A stretch of DNA of 7,149 bases from Cellvibrionales bacterium UBA2034 (GCA_002333095.1 DDBK01000058.1:7372-14520), one strand, 5' to 3'. Positions 1 to 6,990 are shown, counted from the stretch's first letter. The notes: generated by a model not told the origin, from the letters alone. Made by a program: numbers and translations.

Positions 1-623
1 AGCTGTTATGGTTTTTAAGTGGTGATACCAACATCAAATACTTGCAAGACAATGGCGTGAAAATATGGGATGAATGGGCGGATGAAAATGGCAACCTAGG
101 CCCGGTGTATGGTCATCAATGGCGCTCATGGCCGGATGGCAATGGCGGCACTATCGATCAGATCACACAGCTGATCGATATGATTAAAAACAAACCGGAT
201 TCACGCCGCCTGTTAGTCAGCGCATGGAATGTCGCTGAAGTGAACAATATGGCGTTACCACCCTGCCATACGCTGTTCCAGTTTTATGTCGCCGATGGGA
301 AACTGTCTTGCCAGTTATACCAACGTAGCGCAGACATTTTTTTGGGGGTCCCTTTCAATATAGCTTCATATGCATTGCTAACAATGATGATTGCACAGGT
401 TTGTGATCTGGAACCAGGTGACTTTGTGCATACCTTTGGCGATGCACACTTGTACAGCAACCACCTTCAACAGGTGGAAGAACAACTCAAACGCTCACCC
501 GGTACATTGCCACACATGAAAATCAACCCTGCAGTGAAGGATATTTTTGCTTTCCGTTTCGAGGATTTCGAACTGGAAGGCTATCACGCCCAACCGCATA
601 TTCCCGCACCGGTTGCTGTGTAA
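1..623 (+). CDS. thyA: Thymidylate synthase, 3' part (5' end outside window)
   Basis: This cytoplasmic enzyme methylates dUMP to dTMP with 5,10-methylene-tetrahydrofolate, releasing dihydrofolate. The reading frame is already open at the window edge (first whole codon at 3, residues [10 protein letters not shown]), so the TTG at 42 is internal and not a start. The 206 visible residues correspond to E. coli residues 59-264, so about 58 are missing and the intact protein should be close to the usual 264. Visible active-site features, in E. coli numbering, are the paired arginines R126/R127 (PDSRR), the nucleophile C146 in LPPCH (codon 264-266), R166 in QLYQRS, and N177 in PFNIASY. The C-terminus ends in APVAV, like the E. 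coli tail. The stop overlaps the folA start (TAATG), which implies co-translation with the reductase that recycles its product. The identification is firm. Confidence 0.98.
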   Translation, partial: LLWFLSGDTNIKYLQDNGVKIWDEWADENGNLGPVYGHQWRSWPDGNGGTIDQITQLIDMIKNKPDSRRLLVSAWNVAEVNNMALPPCHTLFQFYVADGKLSCQLYQRSADIFLGVPFNIASYALLTMMIAQVCDLEPGDFVHTFGDAHLYSNHLQQVEEQLKRSPGTLPHMKINPAVKDIFAFRFEDFELEGYHAQPHIPAPVAV

Positions 624-1138
624 TGACCGAAAAGAAAACCATTGCACTGATTGTCGCACGCGCGCATAACGGCGTGATCGGACAGGACAACCAGCTGCCT
701 TGGCGCCTTCCGGAAGATTTGCGTTATTTCAAACGTATCACGCTGGGCAAACCCGTCATCATGGGGCGAAATACATGGGAATCACTTGGAAAACCATTGC
801 CCGGCCGAGACAATATTGTCATTACTCGCAATAACAGCTTTTACGCCCACGGCGCAACTGTAGTCAATGACATGGAAACTGCATTGCTGCTAGCCGATTC
901 GCTGGCTGCTGCCAGTGGCGCAGAAGAAATCATGGTTATTGGTGGTGCGCAGATCTATGCCGAAGCACTCCCCTATGTAACACGCGCATATGTTACCGAG
1001 GTGGACGCTGATATAGATGGGGACGCCTTTTTTCCTGCTCTGGATCCGGCAGAATGGATAGAAAAAACCCGCGAAAAGTTTTTGTCCTGTGACAAAAACC
1101 CTTACGACTACAGTTTCGTGACGCTTGAAAGATACTGA
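623..1138 (+). CDS. folA: Dihydrofolate reductase
   Basis: This enzyme reduces dihydrofolate to tetrahydrofolate with NADPH in the cytoplasm, which restores the cofactor consumed by thymidylate synthase. It has 171 residues, slightly longer than the 159 of E. coli; most of the extra length is at the N-terminus and in a mid-protein loop. Visible motifs are GVIGQDNQLPWRLPEDL (17-33), where D32 aligns with the catalytic Asp27 of E. coli and W27 with Trp22. PVIMGRNTWESLGKPLPGR lies around 44-62 as the NADPH-binding segment, followed by IMVIGGAQIY and a GDAFFP C-terminal strand. The ATG shares its A with the thyA stop codon. I see no good Shine-Dalgarno sequence in the preceding 20 bases, so translational coupling to thyA is likely (inference). 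It is the chromosomal FolA type, not the small R67 type. Confidence 0.98.
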   Translation: MTEKKTIALIVARAHNGVIGQDNQLPWRLPEDLRYFKRITLGKPVIMGRNTWESLGKPLPGRDNIVITRNNSFYAHGATVVNDMETALLLADSLAAASGAEEIMVIGGAQIYAEALPYVTRAYVTEVDADIDGDAFFPALDPAEWIEKTREKFLSCDKNPYDYSFVTLERY

Positions 1139-1158
1139 TCTTTTTGAATCAAAAAGAT
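1138..1158. terminator. AT-rich hairpin between convergent folA and radical SAM gene
   Basis: A perfect 9-bp inverted repeat, ATCTTTTTG / CAAAAAGAT, encloses a three-base loop. The arm on the folA side begins at the last base of the folA stop. The stop of the convergent gene (1149-1151 on the minus strand) lies in the loop and right arm. The stem is mostly A-T, and no separate U-tract follows on either side, so it is not a classical intrinsic terminator. Its position exactly between two convergent genes suggests it may act as a weak bidirectional one. Confidence 0.4.
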
Positions 1159-2666
1159 ATGCCAGTAAAAGAAATGCTTGGCTTAATGGTTAAATAGGCA
1201 TCGAGCAGCTCAGGCTGCTGCCGGTAGGATGGATCTCCCCCGATAGCCCGCAATTCTTCCACCGGCATATCTGTTCTCGTCAACAGATACAACTTATGGT
1301 AGTAATCGTAGTCACTTTGCCCAAGCATTTTCCCGATGCTATCTTTTTTTGATTGTACAGCATCACTGGCAAGCAAGCTGTCTCTTTCATCCACCTGTCG
1401 AGTGTAGTCATAGGTAGGAAAATTGGTCATCTCAGCAATACCCAGCATTTTAATTGGCTTAGGCAACTCCAGCAAAAAATTGAAAGTGCCCCGTAAATCA
1501 TCTTCCGTTTCAAACGGCACCTTGCTGATAAGATCAAAAAAACCCCGGACATCACTCCCCAGATCAACGATCTCTTGCGCCGCCTTCAATACGCGCGTAA
1601 TAGCTGTTGGCCTATTGAAATGCTCTTTGAGAATGCGCTCGCTACCCGACTGTATCCCCATCGTTATCGAAACCATACCAGCATCTTTCAATTGCCGGAG
1701 CAACTCCGGCGTGTGCGTTGTCGGATAGGTATAACACCAGAACGGCAAACCGATCTCATCCCTATAGCGTGGCAAGAATTCATCCAGCCAACGCGGATTG
1801 ACGGTGAATACTTCGTCATAAAACAGCACAGATTCGATATCAAGATTTTTTTTTGCCCAATGTAATTCCTGTAAAACCAGATCAATGTCGCGGCGACGCA
1901 GGGAATTCTTCTTGCCAAACATATCTTGATAGCGGGATTCGATACAGAATGAGCACGAAAAAGGGCAGCCGCGTTGCGTCATGATAGGATATTCGCGCTT
2001 CAGGTTATGCGGGTAAATACCGGTGCGACGCCCTTTGAAATTATTGATATGCACATAATGCTCAAGTTGCCAGTCTGGAATCGCAAGATCATCCAGTTTG
2101 AGCAAAGGCCGCTCAGGGTTTCGCACCAGAGTGCCGTCTTTTTTCTTCGCCCATGTTCCAGGAATATCTGAAATATCTTCTTGTGCATCCAAGCGGTTTG
2201 CCAAATCGACAATCACTTCCTCGCCTTCGTTAATACAGACAAGATCTGCAATGGCCATACAGCGCTCAGGCTCTAGTGTCGGACCCGGGCCACCCCAGAT
2301 AAAGGGCACGGGGAAATATTCACGCAATTTCTGCGTCACAATACCCGCTTCGCGAATGATACCGGATACCACACTTAAACCAATTGCATCAGGTTTGAAT
2401 TCCTGCAGATCACCAATAAGCAAACGATATTCTTTATCCGAAAAAGGTTTGTAACAGTTCCAGACTTTTTTAAGGCCGTCTGCTGCGGTAAAAATGCCGG
2501 GGTAATCTGTAATTTCGTAGTCTCCACACTGGTCATAGTCCACAATGTGATGATCTTTGAAATAAATGATGCGCGAGGAATGCCCTGCGCGCTGCAACTC
2601 ACCCGATAGTTGCGCCGGTGCCAGGTTCAAACCTGTGAATATCTTGATCAGGGCGATGCGAGCCAT
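1149..2666 (-). CDS. B12-binding-domain radical SAM protein, substrate unknown
   Basis: The encoded protein has 505 residues from the ATG at 2666. A TTG four codons upstream (2678) would add MDSS but has no better ribosome site, so I prefer the ATG. Residues 1 to about 160 resemble the Rossmann-like cobalamin-binding domain of this superfamily, with GGPGPT (125-130) and NEGEE (146-150). I do not see the DxHxxG lower-ligand motif, so any cobalamin would bind without that histidine. The radical SAM core follows, with the 4Fe-4S ligands C234, C238 and C241 in CPFSCSFC and the SAM-contact region GIQSGSE (337-343). A C-terminal region of about 80 residues has no motif I recognise. Related families do methylations, ring closures and tailoring of lipids, pigments or antibiotics; none can be chosen here. 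It lies about 80 bases downstream of the SDR-like gene on the same strand and may be co-transcribed. The fold is sure, the function is not. Confidence 0.9.
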   Translation of the reverse strand: MARIALIKIFTGLNLAPAQLSGELQRAGHSSRIIYFKDHHIVDYDQCGDYEITDYPGIFTAADGLKKVWNCYKPFSDKEYRLLIGDLQEFKPDAIGLSVVSGIIREAGIVTQKLREYFPVPFIWGGPGPTLEPERCMAIADLVCINEGEEVIVDLANRLDAQEDISDIPGTWAKKKDGTLVRNPERPLLKLDDLAIPDWQLEHYVHINNFKGRRTGIYPHNLKREYPIMTQRGCPFSCSFCIESRYQDMFGKKNSLRRRDIDLVLQELHWAKKNLDIESVLFYDEVFTVNPRWLDEFLPRYRDEIGLPFWCYTYPTTHTPELLRQLKDAGMVSITMGIQSGSERILKEHFNRPTAITRVLKAAQEIVDLGSDVRGFFDLISKVPFETEDDLRGTFNFLLELPKPIKMLGIAEMTNFPTYDYTRQVDERDSLLASDAVQSKKDSIGKMLGQSDYDYYHKLYLLTRTDMPVEELRAIGGDPSYRQQPELLDAYLTIKPSISFTGISF

Positions 2667-2747
2667 AGATGAATCCAATACCCGAATAGAATGCCAACAG
2701 CCTTGATTGTACCTTTATACAGACTTTCATGGGGAAAACAGTACTAT

Positions 2748-3587
2748 TCAGCACTTATAACCCTTCTGAAAATCAGGGTACAAAAAATGAAATCCTTCAC
2801 GCTGTAACAAGTCATTGGCGCACCGCTTGCCCTTTGCAGGCTGCATACGCCAGTCACTATCCACTACGGGGTTCGCAACAGCCATCTGGTTAGCCAACCA
2901 CTGCCACACATCGCCCAACTGTGTCGGCCTGTTATCACTGGCAACGTAACAAGGCGATGGCGCAATACCCGCTTGCCAACGCTCAATCAGGAATGCCAGT
3001 ACGCGGGCACAGTCATCTGCATGGATGCGGTTGCTCCACTGGGCAGCATTATCTATATCAACCCGCCCTTCCCGAACCAGCCGCAGCAAACGCTCACGGC
3101 CAGGGCCATAAATGCCAGAGAAACGTACACAGCTTGATGCGAAGCCGCTGGAAGCGACGATATCTTCAGCTTCCCGCAGAATGCGCCCGGAAAATCCGCT
3201 ACCGATAGCCGGACTGGATTCATCTACCACTTCGCCATGATCCTGTTCGTAGACAGATGTGCTGGATACAAACACAAGCCGGGGATGCCCTTGTAAGGCA
3301 GCCAGTAAATTCCGTGTGCCGTCGATATAAACCTGTCGGTAACGGGCTTCACTGCGTTCACCCGGCGTGAGGGTAATCACTACATAGTCATAGCTGAGCC
3401 CCTCCAGCGCTCCGGAAACAGCATGGCTATCGCACAGATCTGCTGTCAGGGGCGCAATCACAGGAGGAAGTTGTTCAGGATGCCGGCGAAGACCCGTCAG
3501 GCAATATGCATCTTGCAGCAGAAGCGCCAGCCGTTGTGCGATATCGCCACATCCAGCCAGCAGTACCGAAGGAACTACAGAATTCAA
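2748..3587 (-). CDS. Atypical SDR / NAD-dependent epimerase-like protein (YeeZ-like)
   Basis: This is a Rossmann-fold protein of 279 residues. The N-terminal strand VLLAGCGDIAQRLA carries a GxGxxA dinucleotide-binding turn (12-17). It is followed by VVITLTPGE (69-77), VFVSSTSVYEQ (105-115), a short SGRILREAED helix (133-142), RFSGIYGPGR (155-164) and NRIHADDCA (186-194). The order and wording resemble E. coli YeeZ and the extended SDR/epimerase superfamily. The usual YxxxK catalytic pair is absent: the expected site reads FSGRI (132-136). The protein may therefore bind a nucleotide without ordinary SDR chemistry. The C-terminus, KRCANDLL..GF.F.YPDF, matches the family's typical ending. The only usable start is TTG at 3587. 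A stop lies 12 codons upstream in frame, and the first ATG is far inside the gene. The start overlaps the pbpG stop as TTGA, so coupled translation is likely. The substrate is unknown. Confidence 0.9.
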   Translation of the reverse strand: MNSVVPSVLLAGCGDIAQRLALLLQDAYCLTGLRRHPEQLPPVIAPLTADLCDSHAVSGALEGLSYDYVVITLTPGERSEARYRQVYIDGTRNLLAALQGHPRLVFVSSTSVYEQDHGEVVDESSPAIGSGFSGRILREAEDIVASSGFASSCVRFSGIYGPGRERLLRLVREGRVDIDNAAQWSNRIHADDCARVLAFLIERWQAGIAPSPCYVASDNRPTQLGDVWQWLANQMAVANPVVDSDWRMQPAKGKRCANDLLQREGFHFLYPDFQKGYKC

Positions 3588-4720
3588 CGACTGGCCAGTT
3601 GCGCCGGTGCGTGTCCGGATTCAATCCAGTCTTTCAGGCGATTAGCATCCCCAACGGGTGAGAGCTTGCCTTCGGAATCGAGCATCACCATCACCGCTTT
3701 GCGGTTGGCAACTACCGCCATCATCACCAGACAACGACCCGCTTCTTGCGTGTAACCGGTCTTGCTGACTTTGATATCCCAGTCATCCGCCACACCCCGC
3801 ACCAGCACATTGGTATTCTTGTATTGCAGCGGCGTACTGTTCGGGCGTATCGCCACTTCGCGGTTCGGCGTGGTAGTGAACTCGTGTATCAAATCGTACT
3901 GACTGGCAGCACGCACCATTTTCACCAGATCCTCGGCGGTAGAAACGTTCCCCGGGGTTAACCCTGTCGAATCATAAAACCGTGTATGCGTCATACCTAG
4001 CCGCGATGCCTTGTTGTTCATCGCATTGATAAACGCCTGCTTGCCACCAGGATAGTGCCGCGCCAGGCTGGATGCAGCGCGGTTCTCGGACGACATCAAT
4101 GACAGGCGCAGCATCTCATAGCGGGATAACCGCGTACCTACGGGCAGACGTGATGTTGTGTGTTTCAGGTAATCCACATCCTCCTCGCTCACACTGATCG
4201 TTTCCTGCATCGAGGGTGACGCATCCAGCACCACCATCGCTGTCATCAATTTGGTAATGGATGCGATAGGCTTGGTCTGGTCTGCATTTTTGGAAAAAAT
4301 GGCTTGCCCCGTATTGGCATCGACCACCATCGCACTACTGGATGCCAGTTGCGGGTAAGCGGATTTATCACCACTGGCAGCAGGCTTCTCGCTTTTGGCT
4401 GACACCTTGCTCTGGCTTTTAGCTGATACCGGTTTGCGGATGGTGGCAATGACTTGCTGCTTCTGCGGCTTGGCGGTGGTTGATGCGGATGAGCGGGTAT
4501 ACAGCTTCAACACCTGACCAGACTTGAGTACAGATTTTTTGCCAAGGTTGTTCATGCGCGACAATTCATCAGCCGACATGCCATTTTCACGCGCAATGCT
4601 ATACAACGTTTCGCCCCGCTGAACGGTATGCGTCATTTGTGTGCCAGCGAACGCACCTGCCGCAAAACCGATTCCGGCTAACAGCAGCACAATACGCACT
4701 GTGATGGATCTGATGATCAT
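3584..4720 (-). CDS. pbpG: LysM-containing D-alanyl-D-alanine endopeptidase (PBP7 family)
   Basis: This is a periplasmic serine peptidase of 378 residues that is expected to cut D-Ala-to-diaminopimelate cross-links in peptidoglycan. Residues 1-25 form a Sec signal peptide with a likely AFA|GT cleavage site. Residues 30-74 are a LysM domain (HTVQRGETLYSIARENGMS..), a module that binds glycan strands. Residues 75-120 are a Lys/Ser/Ala-rich linker. The catalytic domain follows, with the penicillin-binding triad SITK (S154, K157), SEN (211-213) and KTG (320-322). The segments MSSENRAAS, TNVLVRG..WDI and EAGRCLVM match E. coli PBP7. The chain ends soon after the catalytic fold, without the C-terminal domain of PBP5-type carboxypeptidases. 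E. coli PBP7, about 310 residues, has no LysM. The ATG at 4720 is preceded by AAGGGG at suitable spacing. Endopeptidase rather than carboxypeptidase activity is inferred from family resemblance. Confidence 0.93.
   Translation of the reverse strand: MIIRSITVRIVLLLAGIGFAAGAFAGTQMTHTVQRGETLYSIARENGMSADELSRMNNLGKKSVLKSGQVLKLYTRSSASTTAKPQKQQVIATIRKPVSAKSQSKVSAKSEKPAASGDKSAYPQLASSSAMVVDANTGQAIFSKNADQTKPIASITKLMTAMVVLDASPSMQETISVSEEDVDYLKHTTSRLPVGTRLSRYEMLRLSLMSSENRAASSLARHYPGGKQAFINAMNNKASRLGMTHTRFYDSTGLTPGNVSTAEDLVKMVRAASQYDLIHEFTTTPNREVAIRPNSTPLQYKNTNVLVRGVADDWDIKVSKTGYTQEAGRCLVMMAVVANRKAVMVMLDSEGKLSPVGDANRLKDWIESGHAPAQLASR
4385..4432 (-). repeat. Imperfect 24-bp tandem repeat in the pbpG linker
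   Basis: Two adjacent 8-codon units encode PVSAKSQS and KVSAKSEK (residues 97-112 of the PBP7-like protein). The DNA cores (gcttttggctgacacc and gcttttagctgatacc on the plus strand) differ at two of 16 bases. The repeat lies in the basic, low-complexity spacer between the LysM and peptidase domains, where length can vary without harm. It is probably a recent in-frame duplication. Confidence 0.7.
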
Positions 4721-4760
4721 GAATCCGCCCCTTTCTTCATGAAACCGCCCTGCACATCAT
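4717..4760 (-). repeat. Duplicated ribosome-binding/start region upstream of pbpG
   Basis: On the minus strand the 14-base element GGGCGG(A/T)TTCATGA occurs twice, exactly 20 bases apart, at 4717-4730 and 4737-4750, with one mismatch. The inner copy supplies the pbpG ATG. The outer copy supplies an ATG that opens a separate short frame. Each copy has a purine-rich stretch (AAGGGG or CAGGG) about 7-9 bases before its ATG. The full 20-base units (4721-4740 and 4741-4760) match at 14 of 20 positions. This looks like a small tandem duplication of the translation-start segment. Confidence 0.65.
4717..4760 (-). other. Two overlapping 7-codon mini-frames leading into pbpG
   Basis: Reading toward pbpG, a frame ATG..TGA (4760 to 4737, MMCRAVS) ends in an ATGA overlap with a second frame (4740 to 4717, MKKGADS). 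That frame in turn ends in an ATGA overlap with the pbpG start at 4720. Both are 24 bases including the stop. The second has a fair Shine-Dalgarno (CAGGG). The first would lie nearly at the 5' end of a transcript from the promoter proposed here. They follow partly from the duplicated element, so they may be accidental. No peptide function is claimed. Confidence 0.25.
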
Positions 4761-4769
4761 TTTTTACAC

Positions 4770-4799
4770 CTTATATCCTGAAAAATACAACTATGACAA
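4770..4799 (-). promoter_or_regulatory. Candidate sigma70 promoter for pbpG and the genes behind it
   Basis: On the minus strand, TTGTCA (4794-4799, five of six consensus bases) and TATAAG (4770-4775, five of six) are separated by 18 bases with an AT-rich spacer. Transcription would begin near 4763, about 40 bases before the pbpG ATG. No other pair in the 197-base gap between the divergent pbpG and recG genes scores as well by eye. The remainder of the gap toward recG shows no clear operator or stable hairpin. Confidence 0.5.
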
Positions 4800-4917
4800 C
4801 AGTTTAGCAAGGTTTTACTCATCGCCAACCCGTCGGGCAACCGATTTGCCGGCCTGCACAATTCAGCGTTATCCTCACCTTTCATTGTCACGCCGCTGAT
4901 TCTTGTCATCCTGATAC

Positions 4918-6990
4918 ATGTCAACGAACACCGCACCGCTTACAAGCCTGCACGGTATCGGACCACAACTCGCCGATAAACTCGCACGACTCGACATCCA
5001 TAACAGCCATGATCTGTTATGGCATTTGCCGCTGCGCTACCGTGACCTTACCCGTGTCACGCCCATCGGTGCATTAAGCTTGCATGGCGAAGCGTTGGTA
5101 GAAGGCACGATACGCGCCTGCGATGTGGCATTTGGCCGTCGGCGCAGCCTCCTGTGCCTTATCCAGGACGGCACGGGATTACTTGCACTGCGTTTTTACC
5201 ACTTTTCGAAAGCGCAGCAGCAACAGCTGGCACCCGGTGTAAAAATACGCGCATGGGGTGAAGCACGGCGCGGAAGCAGCGGTTTTGAAATGTATCACCC
5301 GGAGTATCGCCTTCTGGATCAGGGTGAAGCATTGCCGCTGGCCGACCGGTTAACGCCCGTGTACCCGGTCACCGAAGGGTTGCAACAACCGCGACTACGC
5401 AAACTGGTTGAACAGGTACTGCAAAAAACGGCACAAGATACTCTGCCCGATTTACTGCCTGCCACACTGCTACCCGCACAACTCAATATGGCATTGCGGG
5501 ACGCGCTGCAATATTTACACTTGCCGCCTGTCGATGCGCCTGTCACACAATTACAGGAAGGCGGGCACCCTGCGCAGCAGCGGCTAGCTTTTGAAGAAAT
5601 GGTAGCGCATCACCTGAGTTTATTACGCTTACGCCAACAGCAGAAACGGGAACCCGGCATTGCATTGCCTGTACACCTTAAAATACAACGCCAGCTCCTG
5701 TCCGCATTGGCTTTCCATTTAACAAACGCACAACTACGTGTAACCAAAGAAATCTCTGCTGATCTGGAAAAACCCGAACCAATGCTACGGCTGGTGCAAG
5801 GCGATGTCGGATCAGGGAAAACCGTCGTAGCAGCACTCGCCTGCTTACAGACTATCGCCAACGGCAAACAAGCGGCCATGATGGCGCCTACTGAAATTCT
5901 GGCCGCGCAACATTTTGCACAATTCCAACGCTGGTTTGAACCACTCGGGTTTCGCTGTGTGTGGCTCGCAGGCAGCACAAAAACCGCTGCGCGACGCGAC
6001 GCACTGGCACAACTGTCTGATGGCAGCGCGCATATCGCCATCGGCACACATGCATTGTTTCAGGACGACGTGCAATTTCACAATCTCGCATTGGTTATTA
6101 CTGATGAACAACACCGTTTCGGCGTTCGCCAACGGCTCGCGCTGCAACAAAAAGGACAACTCTCTGCACTACCACATCAACTGGTGATGACAGCTACACC
6201 GATTCCCCGGACATTAGCCATGAGTGCCTATGCCGATCTGGATTGTTCTGTCATTGACGAGCGTCCGCCAGGCCGCACACCGATACAAACGGTAGCGATC
6301 GACAACCAGCGGCGCGCCACAATTGTTGAACGCCTGAGGGCAGCTTGCGCAGAGGGCAGACAAGCATATTGGGTATGCACGTTGATCGAGGAGTCAGATG
6401 TACTGCAATGCCAGGCTGCAGAAGCCACTGCCGCAGAACTGCACAATGCACTGCCTGAATGCCGTATCGGTCTTGTGCATGGCCGCCTGAAACCTGCAGA
6501 AAAAAATGCCGTGATGGCAGCATTCAAGGCAGGCGAGCTGCATGTACTGGTGGCTACCACGGTGATTGAAGTCGGCGTTGATGTACCGAATGCCAGCCTG
6601 ATGATTATTGAAAACCCCGAACGCCTTGGACTGGCACAATTGCATCAGTTACGCGGACGCGTGGGACGCGGCTCTGCAGCAAGTCACTGCGTTTTGCTGT
6701 ACGGTTCACCACTGTCACAACATGCACGCAAGCGGCTGGCCGTATTGCGCGACAGTGACGATGGTTTTGTGATTGCCGAGAAAGATTTGCAGCTGCGCGG
6801 CCCTGGTGAATTACTTGGCACACGCCAGACAGGAGCTGTCAATTTCCGGATTGCCGATCTTGTACGCGATGCGCATTGGTTGCCGCAGGTAAAACAATCG
6901 GCAGAACTGCTATTGCGGGATTATCCAGAACATGTTGATGCACTGATACGCCGCTGGTTACGCTCAGGGGAGCGCTATGCCAGAACCTGA
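4918..6990 (+). CDS. recG: ATP-dependent DNA helicase RecG
   Basis: RecG is a double-strand DNA translocase that reverses stalled replication forks and migrates Holliday-type branches in recombination and repair. The protein has 690 residues against 693 in E. coli. Residues 1 to about 260 hold the helical start (LHGIGPQLADKLARL) and the wedge/OB domain, including LPLRYRDLT and YHPEYR. The helicase motor shows Walker A GDVGSGKT (295-302), MAPTEILAAQH (322-332), the Walker B box DEQH (396-399), TATPIPRT (425-432), ATTVIEVGVDVPNA (546-559) and QLRGRVGRG (577-585). The TRG region ends with GPGELLGTRQTG (628-639). All motifs appear intact. The ATG at 4918 gives an N-terminus matching the family, though no strong Shine-Dalgarno precedes it and I found no convincing promoter. 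It is transcribed divergently from pbpG. Confidence 0.98.
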   Translation: MSTNTAPLTSLHGIGPQLADKLARLDIHNSHDLLWHLPLRYRDLTRVTPIGALSLHGEALVEGTIRACDVAFGRRRSLLCLIQDGTGLLALRFYHFSKAQQQQLAPGVKIRAWGEARRGSSGFEMYHPEYRLLDQGEALPLADRLTPVYPVTEGLQQPRLRKLVEQVLQKTAQDTLPDLLPATLLPAQLNMALRDALQYLHLPPVDAPVTQLQEGGHPAQQRLAFEEMVAHHLSLLRLRQQQKREPGIALPVHLKIQRQLLSALAFHLTNAQLRVTKEISADLEKPEPMLRLVQGDVGSGKTVVAALACLQTIANGKQAAMMAPTEILAAQHFAQFQRWFEPLGFRCVWLAGSTKTAARRDALAQLSDGSAHIAIGTHALFQDDVQFHNLALVITDEQHRFGVRQRLALQQKGQLSALPHQLVMTATPIPRTLAMSAYADLDCSVIDERPPGRTPIQTVAIDNQRRATIVERLRAACAEGRQAYWVCTLIEESDVLQCQAAEATAAELHNALPECRIGLVHGRLKPAEKNAVMAAFKAGELHVLVATTVIEVGVDVPNASLMIIENPERLGLAQLHQLRGRVGRGSAASHCVLLYGSPLSQHARKRLAVLRDSDDGFVIAEKDLQLRGPGELLGTRQTGAVNFRIADLVRDAHWLPQVKQSAELLLRDYPEHVDALIRRWLRSGERYART

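Noticed and set aside
42..44. TTG as the start of a shortened thymidylate synthase
   Set aside because: The frame continues upstream to the window edge with conserved thymidylate synthase residues ([10 protein letters not shown]), so the gene is cut by the window, not short.
1423..1865. Plus-strand open frames opposite the radical SAM gene
   Set aside because: They are antisense to the conserved core of a well-supported gene, have low-complexity products, and lack a ribosome site or family resemblance.
2706..2734. Promoter-like TACAAT and TATAAA boxes upstream of the radical SAM gene on the minus strand
   Set aside because: The -10-like strings are fair, but at 16-18 bases upstream I find only CCCCAT or CTGTTT-like sequence, which does not resemble a -35 box.
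2921..3208. Plus-strand open frame opposite the SDR-like gene
   Set aside because: Its His/Gln/Arg-rich product has no motif and overlaps a confident coding region.
4836..4850. Inverted repeat GGCAA / TTGCC between pbpG and recG
   Set aside because: It has only five base pairs with no extension, conserved spacing to a promoter or U-tract. It is expected by chance in about 200 bases.
4847..4876. Possible recG promoter (TTGCCG, 17 bases, TTATCC)
   Set aside because: The -10 box is a poor match and there is no supporting context, so it is not annotated.
5610..6047. Open frame of 145 codons on the minus strand inside recG
   Set aside because: It is fully antisense to conserved helicase motifs. 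Its product is a Cys/Ser/Arg-rich composition typical of a shadow frame, with no recognisable domain.
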